A DNA stretch of 32,330 nt from Bacteroidota bacterium (lineage in GTDB: Bacteria; Bacteroidota; Bacteroidia; Chitinophagales; Chitinophagaceae). The first letter of the stretch is position 1; every line of letters starts with the position of its first letter. Location: contig JAEYQO010000031.1 in assembly GCA_023409975.1 (NCBI GenBank), positions 1 to 32,330 of the forward strand. The letters are read 5' to 3'. Below are positions 15,751 through 23,079 of this stretch, in pieces. Below the pieces are notes generated by a model. It ran no database searches. It was given only the letters and a program-made list of their open reading frames with translations, and was not told the origin of the DNA. The translations under genes were made by a program, and so were the position numbers.

Positions 15751-17919
15751 CTATCTGGGATTGTTTCTACCAAACAACCTTTTAATATAACTACCTGCTT
15801 TGCCAATTTCTGTAATTTGATCAGAAAGGGTGTCCATAAGTCCTGAGTCGGCCTGTTGAACATCTTCCATGTTGATCCCGACTTCTAGTTGTTTAGGATA
15901 GATAATAAGAAAACTGTTTTTCTGGAAATACTTATCGAGGTAGTAAGGCAATTTGTTGAGTTGCTGAACATAAGAAGGATAACCTTTTCTGGAAGCGACA
16001 ATTACAAAAAGGTCGTTTGAGCCTAACTCCCTGGAGAAAATCAGAAAGTCATCCCACTGGGAGAACTCATTTAACTCGAGTTTCGGCGGGTTCGGTGACT
16101 TAGCAATAAGTCGTCGTAATTCTATCAAAGTGTCTTCAGTGCCGAAAATCAAGATAGGCATTCCTGACGTTTTCGCTATGGTACTTAACTTCTGATACCA
16201 GTTGAGGAAACCCGGCTCCGCTTCTGCGTTTCTTGGAACCAGCACGACCATCCTTTTGATAGTATTGATCGGTTGAACCGCTTTGTAAATATACACGTTC
16301 TCAAAAACTCTTTTAAGAAGGTTCTCTGTGTTCGAACCAAGAAAATCTTCTTCTCTCGAATTATGATGTAAACCGATTAATACGTCGGAAATACCTTGTT
16401 CCTTAATTGTGTATACGATGCCATTCGTGATATTTAGATCGAATCGATGAATGGGCAATATGACATTTTCCGTTGCCGCAGCTCTTGACACGGCTTGATC
16501 AATCACCTTTTTTCCACTACCTGCGTTTGTTCCATGTTCTTCATCAGTTACATGCAATGCATACACGGGAATATCCTTTTGCTTTCCTCTGAGCATCAAT
16601 CCAAAGTCGATTAGTTCACTGACCGTCTCCGGATAGGCAATCGAAACTAGTATTCTTTCAGAGCTGGTGATGTCAGTATTCTGGTCGGATTCACTGATAG
16701 CTATGTTCCTTGCTGCTTTTTCCACAAGAAAAGAACTGACTGCGCAACTTACGAGAATAAGAAGGATTGTTCCATTTAAGACATCTTCATTTAACAACCT
16801 TATTGGGTCTCCAGTCGCTGTTTCGCCTATGATAATATTATATCCAACAAGTATTATTGCCAGGGTTGCAGCAGCATGAGAAGAGCTCAAACCAAAGATC
16901 AATTTTCCTTCGTCATTTGTTAGTCGAAACGCTTTCTGTGTTATCAAAGCGGCGAGATACTTAGTTAAGATTGCAATAATGGTAATTACGGCGGCCACTT
17001 TGGCTGCGCCCCAGCCTTTGGTAAGAACTGTAACATCGACAAGCATTCCCACACTAATCAGGAAGAATGGTATAAACAGGGCGTTGCCCACAAAGTCTAT
17101 CCGGTTCATCAAAGGTGATTGATGGGGTATAAACCTATTCAGTACCAGACCGGAAAAGAACGCTCCAATGATTGATTCAAGCCCCGCTGCCTCAGCTAGG
17201 AAAGAAGCCAGAAATACTGTCGCCAGGACAAAAATGTATTGGGAGACACTATCTGCAAAATTTTTGAAAAACCATCGGATAACGATCGGGAAACCGAAAA
17301 ATACAATTGTTACAAATACCAGGGACGAAATGCCTAGTTCCATCCAGAAGGCCGAAGAGACCTGTTCTTTTGCCATTCCGGCGATACCAGCCAAAATCAG
17401 AAGTGCCAGAATATCAGTGATCATAGTGCCGCCAATAGTCAACGTTACAGCACGATTTCTGGCTATGCCATATCGGCTTGCAATTGGATATGATACCAAT
17501 GTGTGTGTCGAGAACATACTTGCCAGCAGCAAAGAAGCCATCCAATCATAGCCTAGTAGATAATAACTGGCCAATGATCCTACGCCTAGAGGGAGTAGGA
17601 ATGTTGTCAATCCGAATACTATGATCTTGGTTCGGTTCTTTCTGAATTCGCCCAGATCAATTTCCAATCCTGCCAGAAACATTATGTACAGCAACCCCAC
17701 GGTCCCAAATAATACTATACTGCTGTCTCGCTGAAGTAGATTTAGGCCATAGGGTCCTACAATGGTTCCGGCGATTATCAGTCCAATGATATGTGGTACT
17801 TTAATTCTTTGGAGAAGAATTGGTGCAAATAAAATGATAAATAAGACCAGTGAAAATATAATCACTGGATTGTTCAGAGGCAGAGATAAATCTAGTTCTG
17901 CTGTTAAAAACATTGGCAA
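15751..17919 (-). CDS. Kef-type cation/proton antiporter with universal-stress-like C-terminus
   Basis: A 722-residue CPA2 transporter. About twelve helices occupy residues 18-400, including PHIIGLIIAGTIVGPYGL, the FLAGLEIDL segment of TM3, and GGTMITDILALLILA, whose aspartate is the likely ion-binding residue. FIPFFLISVGMLVDV is the characteristic later helix. From about 415 the protein has two universal-stress-protein-like halves, starting ERILVSIAYPETVSELIDF and RMVVLVPRNAEAEPGF, in place of an RCK domain. It exchanges Na+ or K+ for H+ at the inner membrane; the ion is not determinable. The start could be the third residue (ATG 17913). It begins 4 bp after the upstream lipoprotein gene. 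The region is more AT-rich than neighbours. Confidence 0.9.
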   Translation of the reverse strand: MPMFLTAELDLSLPLNNPVIIFSLVLFIILFAPILLQRIKVPHIIGLIIAGTIVGPYGLNLLQRDSSIVLFGTVGLLYIMFLAGLEIDLGEFRKNRTKIIVFGLTTFLLPLGVGSLASYYLLGYDWMASLLLASMFSTHTLVSYPIASRYGIARNRAVTLTIGGTMITDILALLILAGIAGMAKEQVSSAFWMELGISSLVFVTIVFFGFPIVIRWFFKNFADSVSQYIFVLATVFLASFLAEAAGLESIIGAFFSGLVLNRFIPHQSPLMNRIDFVGNALFIPFFLISVGMLVDVTVLTKGWGAAKVAAVITIIAILTKYLAALITQKAFRLTNDEGKLIFGLSSSHAAATLAIILVGYNIIIGETATGDPIRLLNEDVLNGTILLILVSCAVSSFLVEKAARNIAISESDQNTDITSSERILVSIAYPETVSELIDFGLMLRGKQKDIPVYALHVTDEEHGTNAGSGKKVIDQAVSRAAATENVILPIHRFDLNITNGIVYTIKEQGISDVLIGLHHNSREEDFLGSNTENLLKRVFENVYIYKAVQPINTIKRMVVLVPRNAEAEPGFLNWYQKLSTIAKTSGMPILIFGTEDTLIELRRLIAKSPNPPKLELNEFSQWDDFLIFSRELGSNDLFVIVASRKGYPSYVQQLNKLPYYLDKYFQKNSFLIIYPKQLEVGINMEDVQQADSGLMDTLSDQITEIGKAGSYIKRLFGRNNPR

Positions 17920-17923
17920 TCGT

Positions 17924-18502
17924 CTATTTTTTTGATGCAGAATTCTGCTTCGTTAACCTCAGTTTATACACGATTTTGCAGGTGCTGGGTCGGATGATCT
18001 GTCTTTGGCCCTCCAACTGATCTTCACCTACAGACTGAAGTCTTATGACCATAATGGTTGCATCTTCAGAGTTTTCTTCCGTGCTCTGGGAAATGAGTTC
18101 TAAAGAGTTTCCCGTAAAATCTCCGGAGTAAATCCGAGTGAGTTTATTGTTTGACAAGGCTTTCGCAATCACAATTCTGTCCTGATAAGAAATATCCCAT
18201 TGTTCAGTTCTAGTATCACCGATTGCGGATCCCGGGCAGTTCGTTTCTGTACATTCCATACGTACATTCCACCGTCCAATGATCTCAGGATGATAGATGA
18301 AGGTCGTGTCCTGTGCCGTACTGTCAAGCTCTTTCTGTTTCGCAGTCAGCTCTTGTTCCTTGAGCAGGAGTGCCTGTTCGCGTGTATGAAGTTCGGCTTC
18401 TTTGATGCTGAGTTGCTTTTCTTTTTCCTGAATCCGCTGTTCTCTCTCGTTGAAGTCGCAACCACTCAGTGCGAGTAAAGCAAAAACTAAGAAATATTTC
18501 AT
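17924..18502 (-). CDS. Coiled-coil lipoprotein of unknown function
   Basis: A 192-residue lipoprotein: MKYFLVFALLALSGC gives a standard lipobox with Cys15. Residues 20-63 are a charged heptad coiled coil (REQRIQEKEKQLSIKEAEL and LLLKEQELTAKQKEL). The remaining ~120 residues form a compact beta-rich domain (HPEIIGRWNVRMECTETNC, WDISYQDRIVIAKAL) with four Cys. The family is not recognised. ATG 18502 is chosen because the longer TTG frame runs through a perfect -7 box. Its position 4 bp before the antiporter suggests that it is an accessory of the transporter or senses the same stress. Function unproven. Confidence 0.8.
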   Translation of the reverse strand: MKYFLVFALLALSGCDFNEREQRIQEKEKQLSIKEAELHTREQALLLKEQELTAKQKELDSTAQDTTFIYHPEIIGRWNVRMECTETNCPGSAIGDTRTEQWDISYQDRIVIAKALSNNKLTRIYSGDFTGNSLELISQSTEENSEDATIMVIRLQSVGEDQLEGQRQIIRPSTCKIVYKLRLTKQNSASKK

Positions 18503-18556
18503 GGTCTGGTGAGTCATTAAAGTATCATACACCGGATGGTGTCGCAAGGTGAATAC

Positions 18557-18564
18557 CAAAGATA
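18557..18564 (-). promoter_or_regulatory. -7 promoter element of the lipoprotein-antiporter operon
   Basis: On the minus strand TATCTTTG matches TAnnTTTG exactly and predicts a leader of about 50 bases ahead of the ATG at 18502. It lies in the 89 bp gap after the GH13 gene and excludes the TTG start at 18559. Confidence 0.55.
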
Positions 18565-18591
18565 CAGAATTGAAAAGGGATGAAATACCCG

Positions 18592-20202
18592 TTACGGATA
18601 GAGCCGGACAATCAAACCCTCGTCACCACTCAGGTCAATATGGTCACCGATCTCCAGACCTTCCAGTTCCGGAGAAGTGGCTATTTCGATGCGCCCTTTC
18701 AATTGCAGAAGTCCCGGCCGGAAGTAACAGGGGGCATGGCCAAGGTTCAGTAGTACGAAGAAGCGGTCATGTCCTTTGGCTTCCCGGATATAGGCAATGG
18801 CATTTGTTTCACTGTGTATCGGTGTATAAATGCCATGCATCAAAGAGGGTTCAGACTGTCTCAACCGGATGAGTCGCCGGTGCAGGTTGAGCATCGAATA
18901 TTGATCTTCTTTCTGAACGGCTACATTAACACGCTTCCAGGATTTATCAAGCCGTAGCCAGGGTTTCGCTGCAGAAAATCCCGCATTGTTGCTATTGTCC
19001 CACTGCATGGGAGTACGGGCAGGGTCCCGGCTCAGATTCTTGTCGGGCATATTGATGCCCTGGGGATCATGCATTTCATCTACTGGCACCGGAACATCTC
19101 TCATTCCAATTTCATCTCCGTAATAGATTGTCGGTGTCCCCCGTAGCGTCAAAAGCAGCATGGCGGCTACCTGTGCCTGCATCATACCCACCCTGCTGGT
19201 GATCCGGGGCTGATCGTGATTACCCAGCACCCAATTCGGCCACCCCGAAGCGGGCAGTGCGCCCTCATATTCATCAATGGCGGTAATGATCTTCCGGGGG
19301 TCCCAGTCAGAGGAAATCAATAAGAAATTGAAGGGCAGATGCGCTCCGTCATTCTCCACACCATAATAAACCACCAGCTTATGGATCGGCAGGTAGATCT
19401 CACCGATCATCATTCGTTCGTCATACTCATCCAGCACACTACGCATTAGCCGAACGACTTCATGCACCTCAGGTTGGTCCGTTGAATAAACAGGAAGCAG
19501 CTGTTCGTAAGTTGCCTGTGCAGCATGATAATCCGGATTAGGTGGGTTGTCCCGGAACTGCTCGTCTTTCAGCATATGCCACATCACATCCACCCGGAAG
19601 CCATCCACGCCTTTATCAAGCCAGAACCGCATGACATTCATCATCGCCTCCCGAACTTCCGGATTTCTCCAGTTCAGATCCGGTTGTTCCTTAAGGAACG
19701 CATGATAATAGAATTGTCCGGTTTTCTCATCCCATTCCCAGGCAGGACCGCCAAAAACAGAAAGCCAGTTGTTGGGCGGAGTTCCATCTTCTTTTGCATC
19801 CTTCCAGATATACCAGTCGTGTTTGGGATGGTCTTTTGATGACCTGGATTCCAGAAACCATGGGTGCTGGTCGGAGGTATGATTGGGAACCAGGTCGAGA
19901 ATCAGCTTCATATCGCGGCGATGAACCTCCTCAATGAGCTCGTCAAAATCCTCCATCGTACCGAATAAGGGATGAATACCCGTATAGTCTGAGATATCGT
20001 AGCCGAAATCCTTCATGGGAGAAGGATAGATTGGTGAGACCCAGATAGCTTTGATTCCCAGCCACTGAAGGTAGTCAAGCCGTTGTATGATGCCTTTCAG
20101 ATCACCAACACCGTCTCCGTTACTATCCTGAAACGAGCGGGGATAGATCTGATAAATAATGCCTGTCTGCCACCAGTAAAACTGAGATTGATTTTCTGAC
20201 AT
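18592..20202 (-). CDS. GH13 alpha-glucosidase
   Basis: A 536-residue glycoside hydrolase of family 13, oligo-1,6-glucosidase/alpha-glucosidase type, hydrolysing alpha-linked glucosides from non-reducing ends. Region I is DLVPNHTSDQHPWF, the nucleophile is Asp205 in GFRVDVMW, the acid/base is Glu268 in MIGEIYLP, and the transition-state Asp330 is in VLGNHDQPR. QIYPRSFQDSNGDGVGDLKG at 18-37 is the usual N-terminal signature. Length is normal. There is no signal peptide, so it is cytosolic. It is divergent from a small lipoprotein gene, and a strong inverted repeat lies between them. No transporter or regulator for maltose is adjacent. Confidence 0.95.
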   Translation of the reverse strand: MSENQSQFYWWQTGIIYQIYPRSFQDSNGDGVGDLKGIIQRLDYLQWLGIKAIWVSPIYPSPMKDFGYDISDYTGIHPLFGTMEDFDELIEEVHRRDMKLILDLVPNHTSDQHPWFLESRSSKDHPKHDWYIWKDAKEDGTPPNNWLSVFGGPAWEWDEKTGQFYYHAFLKEQPDLNWRNPEVREAMMNVMRFWLDKGVDGFRVDVMWHMLKDEQFRDNPPNPDYHAAQATYEQLLPVYSTDQPEVHEVVRLMRSVLDEYDERMMIGEIYLPIHKLVVYYGVENDGAHLPFNFLLISSDWDPRKIITAIDEYEGALPASGWPNWVLGNHDQPRITSRVGMMQAQVAAMLLLTLRGTPTIYYGDEIGMRDVPVPVDEMHDPQGINMPDKNLSRDPARTPMQWDNSNNAGFSAAKPWLRLDKSWKRVNVAVQKEDQYSMLNLHRRLIRLRQSEPSLMHGIYTPIHSETNAIAYIREAKGHDRFFVLLNLGHAPCYFRPGLLQLKGRIEIATSPELEGLEIGDHIDLSGDEGLIVRLYP

Positions 20203-20235
20203 AGTCGAGTATAGCTAAGTCTGGCAAAAAGACTA

Positions 20236-20265
20236 TGCCCGTCAGCGAAGTCAGCGCTGCGGGCA
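20236..20265. promoter_or_regulatory. Strong inverted repeat between divergent genes
   Basis: TGCCCG (20236-20241) and CAGCG (20243-20247) pair with CGCTG (20255-20259) and CGGGCA (20260-20265): 11 bp of stem, a single bulged T and a 7-base loop. It sits 34 bp upstream of the GH13 ATG and 18 bp upstream of the ATG at 20283. On the minus strand it is followed by a T5 run after 4 bases. It may be an operator, a 5' UTR structure or a terminator blocking minus-strand readthrough. Confidence 0.5.
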
Positions 20266-20282
20266 CAAATGTTTTAATGACT

Positions 20283-20543
20283 ATGAAAACAAATATTATG
20301 AAATACAGCTTCGTCACCCTGTGTTTAAGTCTTTTCCTGCTGGCCTCCTGCGATGAGAATCCCTACGATCGTCATTCCGAAACTTCTGAAATACATACCG
20401 ATGATACGTTGTCGGGGTTTCAGACGGGACCTGACTATGAACCCATCGCTGATCCCAACGCGGCCAACACCAAGAGAGACCCTGTTCCATTAGAGCCGGT
20501 TGCTGTAGATACTTCATCTGCCGGGGAAAATGACAACAGATAG
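20283..20543 (+). CDS. Small lipoprotein
   Basis: An 86-residue lipoprotein with a hydrophobic signal and lipobox LLASC (in MKYSFVTLCLSLFLLASCD). The mature part is about 63 residues, acidic, Pro/Thr/Asp-rich and probably unstructured (DPNAANTKRDPVPLEPVAV). No family is recognised. ATG codons at 20277, 20283 and 20298 are all in frame; 20298 (MKYSFV) gives the most typical signal peptide, 20283 adds five residues. The longer frame from 20235 runs through the inverted repeat and is rejected. A second lipoprotein gene follows 75 bp downstream with its own promoter. Confidence 0.65.
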   Translation: MKTNIMKYSFVTLCLSLFLLASCDENPYDRHSETSEIHTDDTLSGFQTGPDYEPIADPNAANTKRDPVPLEPVAVDTSSAGENDNR

Positions 20544-20588
20544 CCAGCTTTGGCAATCTTTTATGAGAATTGCTTTCGTGAAAACTGG

Positions 20589-20596
20589 TACATTTG
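20589..20596 (+). promoter_or_regulatory. -7 promoter element before the HGQPGH lipoprotein
   Basis: TACATTTG is an exact TAnnTTTG match and continues into C, the commonest form of the box. A TTG at 20570-20572 could serve as a -33 element with short spacing. The predicted leader is about 20 bases before ATG 20619. Confidence 0.55.
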
Positions 20597-20618
20597 CTGT
20601 TTAGTCCAGTAATCACAT

Positions 20619-21116
20619 ATGCATATGAAATTTAAGTCAATCTATCTGGGATCAATTTTAGTTGCTGCTGTAGGGTTTACCGCTTGTACAGACCCTCAGG
20701 CAACTACGGATACAGAAACAGATGCGATGCTCGTCAATACATCGCCCGCTTCACCAGGTGCTTCATCTGCGCAGTCAGCATCTGTTATAACTCCTGCCGC
20801 AGGAAAACAGGATCAGACACCCGCAACCCAGGGGTCTACTCAGGCTGCTAAAACCAGTGCAGCAGTGAATCCTCCGCATGGTCAGCCAGGCCACCGTTGC
20901 GATATTGCCGTTGGTGCTCCACTTGATGCTCCTGCAGGTTCTGGTTCCATGCCAGTGAATGTTCAACAGGGCCCTGCTCCTGCATCCATGACCATTCCGG
21001 CTTCTACGCCTAACAGTACTACCATCAATCCCGACGGTAGCTCTACGGTAAAATTGAACCCGCCTCACGGTCAGCCAGGACATGATTGCGCTAAGCCAGT
21101 AGGTGCTCCACTCTAA
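20619..21116 (+). CDS. Lipoprotein with two HGQPGHxC motifs
   Basis: A 165-residue protein with a signal peptide and a lipobox-like VGFTAC (Cys23), then a long Ser/Thr/Ala/Pro/Gln-rich, low-complexity mature region. Two near-identical 19-residue motifs stand out: NPPHGQPGHRCDIAVGAPL (codons 20868-20924) and NPPHGQPGHDCAKPVGAPL at the extreme C-terminus (21057-21113). Each has two His and one Cys in fixed spacing, suggesting metal or haem-iron binding, but this is inference. I have a general memory of similar motifs in uncharacterised Bacteroidota proteins and know of no assigned function. ATG 20625 is an alternative start. A terminator follows directly. Confidence 0.8.
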   Translation: MHMKFKSIYLGSILVAAVGFTACTDPQATTDTETDAMLVNTSPASPGASSAQSASVITPAAGKQDQTPATQGSTQAAKTSAAVNPPHGQPGHRCDIAVGAPLDAPAGSGSMPVNVQQGPAPASMTIPASTPNSTTINPDGSSTVKLNPPHGQPGHDCAKPVGAPL

Positions 21117-21135
21117 ATAAAAAAAATTAAAAAGG

Positions 21136-21165
21136 AAAAAGCAGGGCGATCGTCCTGCTTTTTTT
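21136..21165. terminator. Bidirectional intrinsic terminator
   Basis: AAAAAGCAGG (21136-21145) pairs with CCTGCTTTTT (21154-21163) around an 8-base loop, flanked by A runs on the left and T runs on the right. It can end both the plus-strand lipoprotein transcript (stop at 21116) and the minus-strand VIT-type gene, whose TAA at 21166-21164 directly abuts the stem. Confidence 0.85.
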
Positions 21166-21712
21166 ATACGAATAATCTTGCCGTTAGCCATACCCCGGCT
21201 GAGGCGGCGGCGCAGAGTAGAAGCATTGGCAGAATGGTATTCACGATGGGCTTTTTCAGCATCATGGCTCTGGCCCAGCCAAGGATTACGATCATCAGGA
21301 ATGTACCGGCTGCAGTTTTGAAATAAGGGTGTTCATCAACAAGAGCAAAAGGAAGTAAAGGAAGAATGCCGCCCAAAAAATAGGCTAATCCGATGTTCCA
21401 TGCACTTGACTGTGCTACTGAGGTAGTATGGAGCACCTCAGCCTCCAGTTGCCAGCTTTCATCTGCTTCCTCCTCTTGGTCTTCGTGGTGGTGTTCTGGC
21501 AGCTCCGGGGTCTGGTAGTAACGGGCCAATCCCATCGCAATGCTCCAGAGCAGCAGGGCTGAAGACGCAATTGCAGTGACTACTCCGGGAGTGAAAACAA
21601 CTGTGAGTCCTGAAACAAGAACAAAAGACAGGATCAGCCCATCGCTGGCACCGATGGTATAGTCAATGAAACGGGAAATCTTTTTTTCGGGGCGAACCTC
21701 TTCAAAACCCAT
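21164..21712 (-). CDS. VIT1/CCC1-family metal transporter-like membrane protein
   Basis: A 182-residue five-helix protein. TM1 is IDYTIGASDGLILSFVLVSGL, similar to the GA(N/S)DG motif of VIT1/CCC1 iron and manganese transporters. TM2 (TAIASSALLLWSIAMGLARYY) is followed by a short soluble linker that is His/Glu/Asp rich (PEHHHEDQEEEADES), at the position of the family's metal-binding domain. Three more helices follow. The linker is much shorter than the helical metal-binding domain of plant VIT1, so metal selectivity is uncertain. The ATG at 21712 overlaps the rocD stop in TGATG, so the two genes are translationally coupled. The TTG one codon upstream is rejected. Confidence 0.8.
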   Translation of the reverse strand: MGFEEVRPEKKISRFIDYTIGASDGLILSFVLVSGLTVVFTPGVVTAIASSALLLWSIAMGLARYYQTPELPEHHHEDQEEEADESWQLEAEVLHTTSVAQSSAWNIGLAYFLGGILPLLPFALVDEHPYFKTAAGTFLMIVILGWARAMMLKKPIVNTILPMLLLCAAASAGVWLTARLFV

Positions 21713-22947
21713 CAATTGAGCTGTTCAAGACTACGCTTAATAATATCAATACATTCGTCCAGTTGTTCTCTGGTAATCGATAGCGGCGGAGCGAACCTGA
21801 TTTTATCGCCATGAGTAGGTTTGGCAAGTAAACCGTTGTCTTTCATGATCAGACAAAGGTCCCAGGCTGCATCCGCTTCAGGATGATCGATGACGATTGC
21901 ATTCAATAGCCCTTTTCCACGGACAGTTTTAATCCCTGGATGGTTAAGTGCCTTCAATTTGTCCCGCAGATAAGCACCCAGTTGCTCGGCATTCTCAGCC
22001 ATCTTTTCATCCTTCAATACCTGCAGGGCGGTGATAGCCACTTTACAGGCGAGTGGATTACCTCCATAGGTAGATCCATGCTCTCCTGGCTTAATCGTCA
22101 GCATCACCTCGTCGTCTGCCAGCACTGCTGAAACCGGAAGTACCCCTCCGGAGAGTGCTTTCCCGAGAATCAGTATGTCAGGACGGACATCCTCATGATC
22201 GCAGGCTAGCATCCTGCCGGTTCTGGCCAGTCCCGACTGAATCTCATCCGCAATGAACAACACATTGGCCTGGCGACAAAGGGCGGCGGCTTTCGACAAA
22301 TATCCTTCGTCTGGTACCACCACACCGGCTTCGCCCTGGATGGGTTCTACCAGAAATGCTGCAACTTCCGGATCTTTTAGCGCTTTCTCCAAAGCCACGG
22401 TATCATTATAGGGGATGACCTCGTAGCCGGGAACAAATGGACCGAAATTGGTGGTGGAAGAAGGATCCGTACTAAAACTGATGATATTGACGGTGCGTCC
22501 GTGAAAGTTCTGATCACACACAAGGATCTTCGCCTTGTTGGAGGCGATACCTTTCACCTCGTAGGCCCATTTCCGGGCAAGCTTAATCGCCGTTTCAACC
22601 GCTTCTGCACCGGTATTCATCGGCAATACCTTGTCATAGCCAAAATAGCCTGTAATATATTCCGCAAATTCTCCGAGCAGATCGCTGTGGAAAGCTCTCG
22701 AGGTAAGGGTCAGCTTCCGGGCCTGTTCGATCAGCGCCTGTATGATCACAGGGTGACAATGACCCTGGTTTACGGCAGAATAGCCTGATAGGAAATCATA
22801 ATAGCGTTTGCCTTCAACATCCCAGACAAACACGCCTTCCCCCCTGTTCAGTACCACCGGTAAAGGATGGTAGTTATGGGCTCCAAAGCGCTCTTCGCGC
22901 TCTAAATACTGTTGTGTCAGCGTCGTGGTCGTAGAATTTGTCAGCAT
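21712..22947 (-). CDS. rocD: Ornithine-oxo-acid aminotransferase
   Basis: A 411-residue PLP enzyme of the class III aminotransferases that converts ornithine and 2-oxoglutarate to glutamate semialdehyde and glutamate, linking arginine catabolism to proline and glutamate. Visible: FLSGYSAVNQGHCHP (52-66), MNTGAEAVETAIKLARKW (110-127), FIADEIQSGLARTGRM (231-246) and the Schiff-base Lys263 in ILGKALSGG. Length matches ornithine aminotransferases (about 400). The ATG at 22947 follows a -7 box by only 4 bases. It leads a two-gene unit with the VIT-type protein and is divergent from the methyltransferase gene. Confidence 0.95.
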   Translation of the reverse strand: MLTNSTTTTLTQQYLEREERFGAHNYHPLPVVLNRGEGVFVWDVEGKRYYDFLSGYSAVNQGHCHPVIIQALIEQARKLTLTSRAFHSDLLGEFAEYITGYFGYDKVLPMNTGAEAVETAIKLARKWAYEVKGIASNKAKILVCDQNFHGRTVNIISFSTDPSSTTNFGPFVPGYEVIPYNDTVALEKALKDPEVAAFLVEPIQGEAGVVVPDEGYLSKAAALCRQANVLFIADEIQSGLARTGRMLACDHEDVRPDILILGKALSGGVLPVSAVLADDEVMLTIKPGEHGSTYGGNPLACKVAITALQVLKDEKMAENAEQLGAYLRDKLKALNHPGIKTVRGKGLLNAIVIDHPEADAAWDLCLIMKDNGLLAKPTHGDKIRFAPPLSITREQLDECIDIIKRSLEQLN

Positions 22948-22951
22948 CCTT

Positions 22952-22959
22952 CAAAATTA
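22952..22959 (-). promoter_or_regulatory. -7 promoter element of rocD
   Basis: TAATTTTG on the minus strand matches TAnnTTTG exactly and ends 4 bases before the ATG at 22947, leaving essentially no leader. Confidence 0.5.
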
Positions 22960-23066
22960 GGATTTATAGATGAATCGGCGTCCATATAACGGTTCACACA
23001 GCTAAGCCAGGACGTCGTTTTACAGTTTAACAATAGGCGGTATGTGCCCTCGGATGTAGTTTCAAC

Positions 23067-23074
23067 TATATTTG
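23067..23074 (+). promoter_or_regulatory. -7 promoter element of the methyltransferase gene
   Basis: TATATTTG matches TAnnTTTG exactly and continues GCG. It ends 5 bases before ATG 23080 and lies within the longer GTG-started frame (23044), supporting the downstream start and a leaderless mRNA. Confidence 0.6.
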
Positions 23075-23079
23075 CGCCT

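Noticed and set aside
22976..23017. Inverted repeat CGGCGTCC / GGACGTCG between rocD and the methyltransferase gene
   Set aside because: The arms contain a G-T mismatch and are 26 bases apart; this is close to what is expected by chance.
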